A stretch of DNA of 24,055 nucleotides from an uncultured Caulobacter sp. Its GTDB lineage: Bacteria; Pseudomonadota; Alphaproteobacteria; Caulobacterales; Caulobacteraceae. Made by a program: the position numbers and the translations under genes. The notes under the pieces are model-generated. The model did not search any database. It worked only from the letters and a program-made list of their open reading frames with translations, and was not told the origin of the DNA. The stretch is taken from assembly GCF_937900395.1 (NCBI RefSeq), contig NZ_CALCDX010000024.1, positions 1 to 24,055 of the forward strand, written 5' to 3'. This document shows, in pieces, positions 1-9,358 of the stretch (position 1 is the stretch's first letter; every line of letters begins with the position of its first letter).

Positions 1-316
<316 letters not shown>

Positions 317-340
317 AGTTGACATTGACTCCAGTATTTT

Positions 341-362
341 GATCGAGGGGAAAACCCCGATC
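341..362 (-). other. rRNA leader stem-loop
   Basis: Arms GATCGAGGGG and CCCCGATC are separated by AAAA. They form an 8-bp stem with a two-base bulge, 25 to 46 bases upstream of the mature 16S end. This could be part of the long processing stem or leader structure of the rRNA precursor. The structure is seen in the sequence; the processing role is inferred. Confidence 0.35.
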
Positions 363-599
363 GCGTATCTGGTTTGCATAGTATCTTGACGAGTTCCCAT
401 CACTCGATCGACCCGAAGGCCAATCGGCGTAATGGTGTCTTCTTCAAGAGACCGCATTCGTCAGCGTCAAATGATCCACTCCGTAGAGTGAACCGCCAGA
501 GCGCCGCCGCCTGCGTTTCTCTTTCCAAATCAACAATGTCAAAGACCCGAGCCGCCTCAGCGACCCCACCGTTTAGCGCCCGGCGTCGGCGGAGGCGGC

Positions 600-628
600 T
601 ATCTATCCAACCTCGTTTTCCGTGTCAA
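600..628 (-). promoter_or_regulatory. Candidate rrn promoter (downstream copy)
   Basis: On the minus strand TTGACA (628-623) is followed after 17 bases by TAGATA (605-600). Read against the Caulobacter housekeeping consensus TTGACGS-N10-14-GCTANAWC, this gives TTGACAC-N14-GATAGATA, a good match. Transcription would start near 593, giving a leader of about 275 nt before 16S. No other gene on this strand lies between it and 16S. Confidence 0.5.
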
Positions 629-698
629 ATCGTTTCTTGAAGAAACTCTCCGACTTTTTCCGCCAGCCAGCCCGGAGGGCTTTCGGCGGAGCCGGCAG

Positions 699-727
699 CT
701 TCTAAAGAAGTCACCGGAGCCAGTCAA
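699..727 (-). promoter_or_regulatory. Candidate rrn promoter (upstream copy)
   Basis: On the minus strand TTGACT (727-722) is followed after 17 bases by TAGAAG (704-699). The -35 element is good and the -10 element weaker. It sits 99 bases upstream of the other candidate promoter in the same orientation, as expected of tandem rRNA promoters. Confidence 0.35.
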
Positions 728-1236
728 GCATCTTTTTCAAAAGAAAGAGAAGCTCTTCTGGAGCGAAATACTTCAGCAACCTTACGGAAGCTTCGGCATT
801 TCAGGGAGCGCGGCTTCTAGCGAAACCGAATTCCCAGGTCAACCGCCTCTTTTTCCTTTTCTCTACTTGCGACCGAAGCCACTTTAGAGCGCAAAAGCCA
901 CCCGAAGCGCGCCGAGAGGAGCGCCAAGACGTGGAAGAGATTCGATTGAGGCTGCGGAACTTAGCGATCTGCCTTCCGAAACGCAAGCCCCGAGAGGCGA
1001 AGGTTTCGTCCGACGGCCGCGGCCCCGAAGCGAGGGGCGGCTTCTAGAGGCCCCTCCCCGGCCCGGCAAGCCCGAAATCGCCATCTTATCCCCAGATCGG
1101 CCATTCCTCTGTGCATGAACAGCGTCACCCAAGACTTGCGTCGCGACGATGCGTCGCCCAGAAGGCTGAACGCTCTTTAAGAGACGCGGCCATAAAGGTC
1201 GCGCCCTGGGGCGCTTGAACAAGGTCACCGGCGTCC

Positions 1237-1668
1237 ATGTTGTCCCAGAAGGCGCGCTACGCCCTGCGCGCGATGATCGAACTGGCCCGCGAGAACGGGC
1301 AGGTCACGGCCGGCGAGCTGGCCGAGCGCGCCGACGCGCCGCGCAAGTTCCTGGAAGCCATCCTGCTGTCGCTTTCGCGCGAAGGTCTGGTCATCAGCCG
1401 GCGCGGCAAGTTCGGCGGCTATATATTGGGACGCTCGCCCGAGCAGATCAGCTTCGCCGAGATCATCCGGCTGGTCGACGGCCCCCTGGCCCTAACCCCC
1501 TGCGTCAGCCGCACCGCCTTCCGGCGTTGCGAGGACTGTCGTGACGTCGCCACCTGCGCGCTGCGCGAAGCTCTTTTGAAGGCGCGCGACGCCACCGCCG
1601 CGGTCCTTGAGGGCTATAGCCTGGCCGACGCCGCCCAGGGCGCCGGCGCGGAAATGATCGAGGGCTGA
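1237..1668 (+). CDS. Rrf2-family transcriptional regulator with four cysteines
   Basis: A 143-residue protein matching the Rrf2 family along its length. Residues 1-65 form the N-terminal winged helix (opening LSQKARYALRAM, then a helix ending in RKFLEAIL, then the wing RRGKFGGY). A dimerisation helix follows. Residues 89-107 carry four cysteines as C-x8-C-x2-C-x5-C (C89, C98, C101, C107). Rrf2 proteins such as IscR, NsrR and RsrR bind Fe-S clusters through three cysteines plus another ligand, so cluster binding or thiol sensing is plausible but not shown. The spacing is not that of IscR. No isc/suf genes are nearby, so the targets are unknown. The ATG has an upstream AAGG at rather long spacing. 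The gene is divergent from the rrn operon and convergent with the CBS gene. Confidence 0.88.
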   Translation: MLSQKARYALRAMIELARENGQVTAGELAERADAPRKFLEAILLSLSREGLVISRRGKFGGYILGRSPEQISFAEIIRLVDGPLALTPCVSRTAFRRCEDCRDVATCALREALLKARDATAAVLEGYSLADAAQGAGAEMIEG

Positions 1669-1684
1669 GGCGCCAGCCCTCTTT
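1661..1684 (+). terminator. Intrinsic-terminator-like hairpin at the end of the Rrf2 gene
   Basis: AGGGCTG (1661-1667) and CAGCCCT (1674-1680) form a perfect 7-bp stem with a 6-base loop, followed by CTTTCCT. The stem overlaps the stop codon. The tail is only moderately T-rich, so efficiency is uncertain. Confidence 0.45.
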
Positions 1685-1706
1685 CCTATATATACAGCGC
1701 TCGCCG

Positions 1707-2138
1707 TCAGCCGGCGGCGATATAGGCCTTCAGGCCGTCGGCCTCGGCCAGGGCCTCGTTGATCTTGTGCTTCACGAGGTCGCCGATCGAGATAATGCCC
1801 GCCAGACGGCCGCCCTTCACCACCGGCAGGTGGCGGATCCGGCGATCGGTCATCCGCTCCAGCAGGGCGTCGACCGTTTCGTGCGGCTCGGCGAAGATCA
1901 CCTTGGCGCTCATGCAGCTGGAGATCGGCTTGGTCAGGGCCGCGGCCCCCTCCTTGGCGATCACCCGGACGATGTCGCGCTCGGAGAGAATGCCGACCAC
2001 CGCCTCGGTCTCGTCGACCACCACCATGGCGCCGACGCGACGGGTGTGCAGAAGCGCGGCCGCGGCGCCGACGGTCTCCTGGGGGGAGGCCGTGAACACC
2101 AAATCACCCTTGTCCTTGAGGATTTGAGAAATCAGCAC
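1707..2138 (-). CDS. CBS-domain pair protein
   Basis: A 143-residue soluble protein made of two CBS motifs. The first is at about residues 12-65 (TASPQETVGAAAALL, then VGAMVVVD and GILSERDIVR); the second is at about 76-130 (MSAKVIFAEPHETVDALLERM, ending GIISIGDLVKH). Such stand-alone CBS pairs bind adenine nucleotides and usually regulate a partner; the partner cannot be read from the sequence. The start is taken as GTG at 2138-2136 because a strong GGGAGG lies 7 bases upstream and conservation begins there (LISQILKDKGD). An ATG 42 bases further upstream would add an unconserved tail. It is the last of three leftward genes, 55 bases after the rhomboid gene. Confidence 0.9.
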   Translation of the reverse strand: MLISQILKDKGDLVFTASPQETVGAAAALLHTRRVGAMVVVDETEAVVGILSERDIVRVIAKEGAAALTKPISSCMSAKVIFAEPHETVDALLERMTDRRIRHLPVVKGGRLAGIISIGDLVKHKINEALAEADGLKAYIAAG

Positions 2139-2193
2139 TGAGCTACCTCCCTTGTTCTTTATAGAACGAGGGTCTCGCAAACAGGCTCCGGGA

Positions 2194-2847
2194 TCAATGG
2201 GGATCGCGCGGCGCGAGATCGGCGGGCTCGCCCCAGACCGCGAAGGGACCGATCAGGACGACGCCGGCGGCGAAGCCGATCAGGTACGCCTCCCAGGCGA
2301 CGCCCGCTCCTCCCCCGGTCAACAGGCCGCCAGCGACGGCCATGACGAGATTGACCACCAGCCAGCCCAGCCCCATCGACAGGACCTGCGGGCCGAACAT
2401 CGGGCCAAGACCTCCTCGCCCGTCCATGGTGCGCGCCGCGGCGCCCATCAGGCCCGACACCGCGCCCGAGGCGCCGACCACCGGCCCGACGCTCTCGGGA
2501 TGCAGCATCGCATAGCCGAGGCCCGAGACGATCCCGCATGCGAGATAGAAGAGCCAGAAGACCGCGCCGCCGCGCCCGCCCGTTCCCAACAGGCGGGCCA
2601 CCGGCGCGCCGAACGCGATCGCGAAGGCCGCGTTCATGAAGGCGTGCAGCCAGCCGCCATGCACGAACATCATGGTCACGACGCCGGTCCAGTGGCCGGC
2701 CCAGAAATCCTTGGGGACCAGGGCCAGCGACAGGATCGTCGGCTCGTCCGCCTTCATCAGGAACGCGGTCGGAACCAGGATCGAGGCCGCGGCCAACAAG
2801 GCCGGCCAGGGCGCGTTGAAGATCGGTTCTGGACGTTCACGCGCCAT
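2194..2847 (-). CDS. Rhomboid-family membrane protein; expected catalytic His is Tyr
   Basis: A 217-residue polytopic inner-membrane protein of the rhomboid intramembrane serine protease family. It has about six hydrophobic segments. An HGGWLHAFMN motif (H63, H68, N72) matches the family's HxxxxHxxxN segment, and GASG at 125-128 places the nucleophile at Ser127. The last transmembrane helix normally carries the catalytic His in an A-H-x-x-G-x-x-x-G pattern. Here it reads WEAYLIGFAAG, with Tyr188 (TAC) at the expected His position. If the reading is right, the Ser-His dyad is broken and the protein may be an inactive rhomboid-like protein. The alternative is a single-base sequencing error (TAC for CAC). 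It lies between the hybrid kinase and CBS genes on the same strand. Confidence 0.87.
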   Translation of the reverse strand: MARERPEPIFNAPWPALLAAASILVPTAFLMKADEPTILSLALVPKDFWAGHWTGVVTMMFVHGGWLHAFMNAAFAIAFGAPVARLLGTGGRGGAVFWLFYLACGIVSGLGYAMLHPESVGPVVGASGAVSGLMGAAARTMDGRGGLGPMFGPQVLSMGLGWLVVNLVMAVAGGLLTGGGAGVAWEAYLIGFAAGVVLIGPFAVWGEPADLAPRDPH

Positions 2848-2900
2848 CGCTACTCAATCCTGGACCGGGCGACTGAATCGCCGCCCGCGTCCCTACGACT

Positions 2901-2928
2901 TATCTAGTGAGGTCCGGCGCCGGCACAA
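2901..2928 (-). promoter_or_regulatory. Candidate promoter for the rhomboid gene
   Basis: On the minus strand TTGTGC (2928-2923) is followed after 16 bases by TAGATA (2906-2901), inside ACTAGATAAG, which resembles the Caulobacter -10 consensus. The elements lie about 55 bases upstream of the rhomboid ATG, in the gap after the kinase stop. If real, the rhomboid and CBS genes have their own promoter. Confidence 0.35.
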
Positions 2929-2950
2929 AGCAAAGACGGCGCGGGCTTGG

Positions 2951-4867
2951 TCAGGCTTGGCCGCCGCCTGACCGTGATCGACCATCGCCGGAGCGCCGCG
3001 CGCCCCAGCTCGCGACCTTCGCCAGCAGCGCGCGGGCGTCGATGGGCTTGCCCACATGATCATCCATGCCGCTAGCGCGATAGAAGGCGATCTGATCGGG
3101 CAGGACGTCGGCGGTCAGGGCGATGATTGGCGTCGAAGCCGCCTCGCCCTCGAGATCCCGGATCGCGCGCGTGGCGGCCAAGCCGTCCATGCGGGGCATG
3201 TGCACGTCCATCAGCACGAGATCATAGGCGCCGGCGCGCACCGCCTCGACCGCCGCGACGCCATCGGCGACGGTCTCGACCTGATGGCCCATCGCTCGGA
3301 CCAGGGTCCCGATCAGTTCGCGATTGGCCTTGTTGTCGTCAGCGACCATAAGCCGGAGGGCTCTCGCCGGCGTCGACTGAGCGTCCTCCAGGGCCGTCGC
3401 GGGCGCCGCCGCCACGGGAAAGTCCGCCACGCACCAGAACCGCGCGCCCTGGCCCGCGACGCTGTCGACCCCGATCCGGCCGCCCATCAGCTCGACGATC
3501 TCCTTGCTGATGGCGAGGCCAAGCCCCGTGCCGCCGAACCGGCGAGAGACTTCCGGGCCGGCCTGGGCGAAGCGATCGAAGACCTGCCCCAGCATCGCCG
3601 CCGGAACGCCGACCCCCGTGTCCGAAACCGAAAGCTCGAGCCGCTCGACGCCCGGCGCGGCCGCCGGCCGCCGCTCGACCGCCAGGGTGATCCCTCCCGA
3701 CTGGGTGAACTTGACCGCATTGCCCAGGAAGTTGACCAGCACATGGCGCAGCCGCTCAGGATCGCCCTCCAACCACCGAGGGCAGTCGGGGTCGATGCGG
3801 ACCGTCAAGTCGAGCCCCTTGGCCAAGGCCGCCGCCTCGAACATGCCCGCCGCGCGCCTGGCCAGGTCCGGCAGGTCGAACGGCTTGCGCTCCAGGTCGA
3901 CGCTGCCCGACTCCAGCTTCGAGAAGTCGAGGACCGCGTTCAAGGTCTCGAGCAGCATGGCGCCGGCGTCCTGGATGCGGCACAGGTGGCGCTTCTGATC
4001 GTCGTCGAGGCGCGTGTCCGCCAGCAACTCGGCGAAGCCCAGGATGCTGGTCAGCGGCGTCCGAAGCTCATGGCTCATATTGGCCAGAAAGGCTTGGCGA
4101 GCCGCGGCCGCGGCCTCGGCCCGCTCGCGCGCGTCGGCGAGGGCGGCATGGGCCTCGACCTCGTCGGTGATGTCGTTCTCGTTGACCAGGACGCAGGGCT
4201 CGCCAGTCATCGGATCGGGCGTTCGGCGGATCGTGAGGCTGTGCCAACGCGGACCGCCAGCCGTGACCATGCGATAGCCGCCTTCGATCACCTCGGCGTC
4301 CAGGAGCGAGCTCCAGAGGATTTGCCCGGCCTCGGCGTCGGCGAAGATGTCGGCGAAGCGGACGTTACGCCCCGGATAGGCGGCCAGGGCGGCGGGATTG
4401 CCAAACAGGCGGCGCCCTTCGCCGTCATAGAGCGTCACCAGCGCGCTGGTGTGGCGCAGGGCCTCGATCGCCCGCTGCTCCTCGGCCTCGGGCTGCAGAC
4501 GCACGCCTTCGCAGAGAATGGCCGGCCCGCCATCCGGCAGAACGATGCGCGAGATCATCGTATTGACCGTGACCGCGTCGCCATTGGGATAGAAGGTCCA
4601 GCGCTCTTCCACCGCGCCGCCGTTCTCAAGCCGCGCCGCCAGATCACTCATCCGGGCGCGAACAGCGGGGGATGAGGCGGAGAAGTCGCGGGCGCGCAAG
4701 GCCTCGAGCGAGGGCGCGCGCCACAGCTCCAGCGCGGCGCGGTTCGCATACAGCGTGCGCTTGCGGACATCGTCGAAAACCCAGACGGGTCGATGCAGGA
4801 CATCGAAGTCCAGGGCGAGTGACGCCTGGACTTCCGAAGCCACGATGCTCTCGACGCTAGACTTCAA
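2951..4867 (-). CDS. Soluble PAS-type hybrid sensor histidine kinase
   Basis: A 638-residue cytoplasmic hybrid kinase with no membrane segment. Residues 20-120 and about 135-235 look like two PAS-type sensor modules (VWVFDDVRKRTLYAN; LVTLYDGEGRRLFGN). A short coiled linker follows. The HisKA domain has its phospho-acceptor at His266 (NMSHELRTPL). The ATPase domain has an N box near 379-387 (NFLGNAVKF), G1 DTGVG (416-420) and G2 GGTGLGL (445-451). The receiver domain (about 505-620) has acidic residues D510/D511, phospho-acceptor Asp554 (LMDVHMP) and Lys607. It has no DNA-binding or other output domain. The signal is unknown. The start is uncertain: TTG at 4867 follows an in-frame stop, and GTG at 4843 is an alternative. 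The gene is divergent from the ABC-F gene. Confidence 0.93.
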   Translation of the reverse strand: MKSSVESIVASEVQASLALDFDVLHRPVWVFDDVRKRTLYANRAALELWRAPSLEALRARDFSASSPAVRARMSDLAARLENGGAVEERWTFYPNGDAVTVNTMISRIVLPDGGPAILCEGVRLQPEAEEQRAIEALRHTSALVTLYDGEGRRLFGNPAALAAYPGRNVRFADIFADAEAGQILWSSLLDAEVIEGGYRMVTAGGPRWHSLTIRRTPDPMTGEPCVLVNENDITDEVEAHAALADARERAEAAAAARQAFLANMSHELRTPLTSILGFAELLADTRLDDDQKRHLCRIQDAGAMLLETLNAVLDFSKLESGSVDLERKPFDLPDLARRAAGMFEAAALAKGLDLTVRIDPDCPRWLEGDPERLRHVLVNFLGNAVKFTQSGGITLAVERRPAAAPGVERLELSVSDTGVGVPAAMLGQVFDRFAQAGPEVSRRFGGTGLGLAISKEIVELMGGRIGVDSVAGQGARFWCVADFPVAAAPATALEDAQSTPARALRLMVADDNKANRELIGTLVRAMGHQVETVADGVAAVEAVRAGAYDLVLMDVHMPRMDGLAATRAIRDLEGEAASTPIIALTADVLPDQIAFYRASGMDDHVGKPIDARALLAKVASWGARRSGDGRSRSGGGQA

Positions 4868-4882
4868 GACAAGTCATTCCGC

Positions 4883-4896
4883 TTCACGTAGGTGAA
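4883..4896. promoter_or_regulatory. Short dyad in the divergent kinase/ABC-F intergenic region
   Basis: TTCAC-GTAG-GTGAA forms a 5-bp inverted repeat 16 bases upstream of the kinase TTG start, and a GANTC site (GAATC) overlaps its right end. It could be an operator between the divergent genes, but a dyad this short can arise by chance. Confidence 0.2.
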
Positions 4897-5065
4897 TCCT
4901 AGCAAAGCCGCGTTCCGCCTCCCATTAACGGGGGAATTTGTCGCACCCCGAGAAGGCCGCCGGGACCCGCCTGTCCGACTGACCGCGATTTGCCGTTCCC
5001 TCGGCGGCGCGCCTGCGATAGGGCCTCCCCTTCGCGATCCTCCCGCTCTCTTATCCGTGACGACC

Positions 5066-6880
<1,815 letters not shown>

Positions 6881-7219
6881 TCCCATATATTGCTGCACGA
6901 CGTCTTAACCACTCTCCATCACGACCTGATACGACTATCGCCCTCTTGAATTACCCCCTGCGACATGCATTGTCGCCAGGACCCATTACACGGGCGGGAC
7001 GGGGACGATATCGTCAGGAAGTGGCGGCCGCAGAGGCGTCCTGCGGCCAAACGACACATCTCTCGATAAGCAAGCAACCCCTCGTCTAGCAGGCGTATTG
7101 AATGGTCGCGTCGCCGCCCCTCGAACGGAGAGGCCGGCGAACGTCGGACTCGCGCGACGCGGATCCGACGTCATCAGACATTGCCGCCAGGTCGCGGCGG
7201 TTTGGGGGACGAGACGCGT
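6881..7219. other. Intergenic region between uup and the MASE1 kinase gene
   Basis: About 340 bases with no supportable gene. The start is AT-richer than its surroundings (CATATATTGC just after the uup stop). A perfect inverted repeat is present at 7026-7048. No convincing intrinsic terminator follows uup and no clear promoter could be assigned to the kinase gene. Confidence 0.5.
7026..7048. repeat. Perfect 8-bp inverted repeat (stem-loop)
   Basis: GGCCGCAG (7026-7033) and CTGCGGCC (7041-7048) are exact reverse complements around a 7-base loop. There is no T-run on either side, so it is not a standard intrinsic terminator. It could act with Rho, serve as a leader structure for the kinase mRNA, or bind a protein. 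Confidence 0.4.
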
Positions 7220-9283
7220 ATGCCGCAAAGGCTGGCGCAGCATGAACGTAAGAGGCAGGCGGCTTTGCTGCAGGGGCTTTCCGTCGCCCTGGTCGGCGGC
7301 CTGTTCTTCAGCGAGTTCCTGACCCGAACGCTGCTGGGCGTCGCCGCCTTCTGGCCGGCCAACGCCCTGCTGGCGGCGGGGCTGGTGGTTCTGACGCCCC
7401 AGCGCCGGCTAACCCTGGGCGGCGTCTTCGTGACCTTCCACATGGCGGCCGATCTTCTCGTCGGCGACAGCCTGGCCCGCGCGCTGCTCTATACCACGAT
7501 CGATACGCTGGAGGCCGTCGCGGTCTGGTGGGTCTGCGTTCGCTTCTGGGGACGCATGCCGCGGGTTCGGACCATGCGCGCCCTGGCGGCGCTGCCCGCC
7601 GTGACGACGCCGATCTCCGCGGTCTCGGCCGCGATCTGCGCGTCGATCCTGTCGCTGTTCTTCGGCGAGCCCCTGCTGAAAACCTGGATCGACTGGTTCC
7701 TGCGCGGAGCGCTGGGCTTGGCGGTCGTGTTGCCGACGGCGCTGGTGCTGATCGACGCCCAGCATCGGCGGGCCTATCGCACCTCGTTGCGCGAGCAGGG
7801 CGTGCTGCTGTTCGCGGTGGCGGCCGTCACCCTGCTCTGCGCGCATCCCCTGTCCGGCGCGCCCCCCTTCTTGATCTTCCCGGTCGCCCTGCTGGCCGCC
7901 TATCGCCTCGGGGCGCGGGGCGCGGCCATGGCCTCCCTGATCGTGGCCCTGATCACCCTGCCGATCGCCATGTCGGGCGCTTCGCCGCGCTTCAACGCGA
8001 TCCTTGGCCCGACAGCGCAGGCGCGCACGATCCAGATCTTCATCGCGGTGCTCTTCTACACCTGCATGGCCGCCAGCCTGGTCCTGGCGCAACAGGATCG
8101 CCTGAAGCGCATGCTGCAACGGCGCGAGCAACTGACCCGGGTCGCCCGCGCCCGCGCCCTGGCCGCCACCGAGGCCAAGACCGAGTTCCTGGCCACGATG
8201 AGCCACGAGATCCGCACGCCTTTGAACAGCGTGCTCGGCTTCGCCCAGTTGCTGGCCAAGCGCGACGATCTCTCGCCCGACGCCCGACGCCAGGTGAACC
8301 TGATCGACAGCGCCGGCGCCGCCCTGGTCACCGTGCTGGACGACATCCTGGATCTTTCCCGTGTCGAGACCGGCCACATCGAGTTGCAGTTTCAGCCGAC
8401 CTCGGCGGCCGACCTGGTGCGCGAAACGGCGGCGATCATGGCGCCCGAAATCCGCGCCAAGGGCCTGGAACTCGATGTCGACATCATCGATCCGGATCAC
8501 CGGCGCCACGCTCTGGACGCCGACCGCCTGCGCCAGGTGCTGATCAACCTGCTCAACAACGCCGTCAGGTTCACTGACCAGGGACGCATTTCGGTGCGGC
8601 TGATGATCGAGCCCGTCGCCACCGGAGACAGGCTTCGCTTCGAGATCATGGACACCGGCGTCGGCATCGCCTTGGAGAAGCAGGCCCTGCTGTTCCAGCG
8701 CGCCTCGGCGGACATCACGCTGAGCCGGATGCCCGCCGGCGCCGGCCTTGGCCTAGCGATCTGCCGCGCGCTGGTCGACGCCATGGGCGGCAAGATCGGC
8801 GTCGACAGCGTGCCCGGGCGTGGCTCGTGCTTCTGGTTCGAACTGTCGGCCAAGCCGGTGGAGCGCGCCGCTTCGCCCGCGCCGGCGCCCGCAGCCCAGA
8901 ACGCGGCGGGTCGAATCCTGGTCGTCGACGACCATCCGATCAATCTGGAGATCGCCGCGACCCTGATGAGCATGGCCGGCTACGACGTCGACCAGGCCGA
9001 AAGCGGCGGCCAGGCGATCGAACGCGCGCGCAAGACGCCCTATGACCTCATCCTGATGGATATGCACATGCCCGAGATGGACGGTCTGCAAGCGACGCGC
9101 GCGATCCGCGCCCTGCCCGGCGCCTTCGGCGCCGCGCCGATCATCGCCATGAGCGCCGACGCCCTGCCGACCCAGGTGGAGCGCTGCTACGCCGCCGGCA
9201 TGGTCGATCATATCCCCAAGCCGGTCCAGCGCGAGGCGCTGTACGCCAAGGTCGAACGCTGGCGGCGCAAGCCCGCCGCCTGA
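7220..9283 (+). CDS. MASE1-domain membrane hybrid sensor histidine kinase
   Basis: A 687-residue inner-membrane hybrid kinase. Residues 15-295 hold about eight hydrophobic segments and match the MASE1 sensor domain (FWPANALLAAGLVVL near the start). A short coiled linker follows. The HisKA phospho-acceptor is His329 (TMSHEIRTPLN). The ATPase domain has its N box at about 443-451 and G1 DTGVGI (478-483). Its G2 box reads GAGLGL rather than the usual GTGLGL. The C-terminal receiver (about 565-680) has the DD pair in VVDDHPIN, phospho-acceptor Asp614 (LMDMHMP) and Lys667. The start is ATG 7220, with GGGGGA about 10 bases upstream; the frame is open 13 codons further. No response regulator is adjacent, so the phosphorelay partner is elsewhere. 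It resembles the other hybrid kinase here most closely in the receiver domain. Confidence 0.93.
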   Translation: MPQRLAQHERKRQAALLQGLSVALVGGLFFSEFLTRTLLGVAAFWPANALLAAGLVVLTPQRRLTLGGVFVTFHMAADLLVGDSLARALLYTTIDTLEAVAVWWVCVRFWGRMPRVRTMRALAALPAVTTPISAVSAAICASILSLFFGEPLLKTWIDWFLRGALGLAVVLPTALVLIDAQHRRAYRTSLREQGVLLFAVAAVTLLCAHPLSGAPPFLIFPVALLAAYRLGARGAAMASLIVALITLPIAMSGASPRFNAILGPTAQARTIQIFIAVLFYTCMAASLVLAQQDRLKRMLQRREQLTRVARARALAATEAKTEFLATMSHEIRTPLNSVLGFAQLLAKRDDLSPDARRQVNLIDSAGAALVTVLDDILDLSRVETGHIELQFQPTSAADLVRETAAIMAPEIRAKGLELDVDIIDPDHRRHALDADRLRQVLINLLNNAVRFTDQGRISVRLMIEPVATGDRLRFEIMDTGVGIALEKQALLFQRASADITLSRMPAGAGLGLAICRALVDAMGGKIGVDSVPGRGSCFWFELSAKPVERAASPAPAPAAQNAAGRILVVDDHPINLEIAATLMSMAGYDVDQAESGGQAIERARKTPYDLILMDMHMPEMDGLQATRAIRALPGAFGAAPIIAMSADALPTQVERCYAAGMVDHIPKPVQREALYAKVERWRRKPAA

Positions 9284-9301
9284 CCGCGTTCGCCTTCGTG
9301 C

Positions 9302-9330
9302 TTGGAAGTCGGCCGGCTCGCCCCTAACTT
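9302..9330 (+). promoter_or_regulatory. Candidate promoter of the ABC importer operon
   Basis: TTGGAA (9302-9307) and TAACTT (9325-9330) are separated by 17 bases, 29 bases upstream of the substrate-binding-protein ATG. This is the best sigma-70-like match in the short gap after the kinase gene. Confidence 0.35.
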
Positions 9331-9358
9331 CACCGCGAACCGTGGGGAGAGCCGTTCG

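Larger units (their letters stand above)
317..1236. other. Intergenic region between rrn and the Rrf2 gene
   Basis: About 920 bases without a supportable protein gene. The left part is rRNA leader and promoters. TTGACR/TTGACT hexamers on the rrn strand occur at 727, 628, 541 and 470. The region from about 730 to 1236 has open frames on both strands, but their products are Arg/Ser-rich, resemble no family I know and lack ribosome binding sites. A short dyad, CTCTT-T-AAGAG (1173-1183), lies about 54 bases upstream of the Rrf2 start and could be an operator. I see no tRNA or repeat here. Confidence 0.6.

Noticed and set aside
1172..1183. GCTCTTTAA, similar to the boxA antitermination signal of rRNA leaders
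   Set aside because: It is on the strand leading to the Rrf2 gene, far upstream of the rrn promoters and in the wrong orientation for rRNA. It is better described as part of a short dyad.
884..1228. A 114-codon minus-strand frame between rrn and the Rrf2 gene
   Set aside because: Arg/Ser/Gly-rich product without homology that I recognise, in a region where several overlapping frames are open by composition.
3056..4675. A 539-codon plus-strand frame opposite the soluble hybrid kinase
   Set aside because: Antisense shadow with Arg/Asp/Gly/Gln-rich composition. The kinase on the other strand has clear catalytic motifs.
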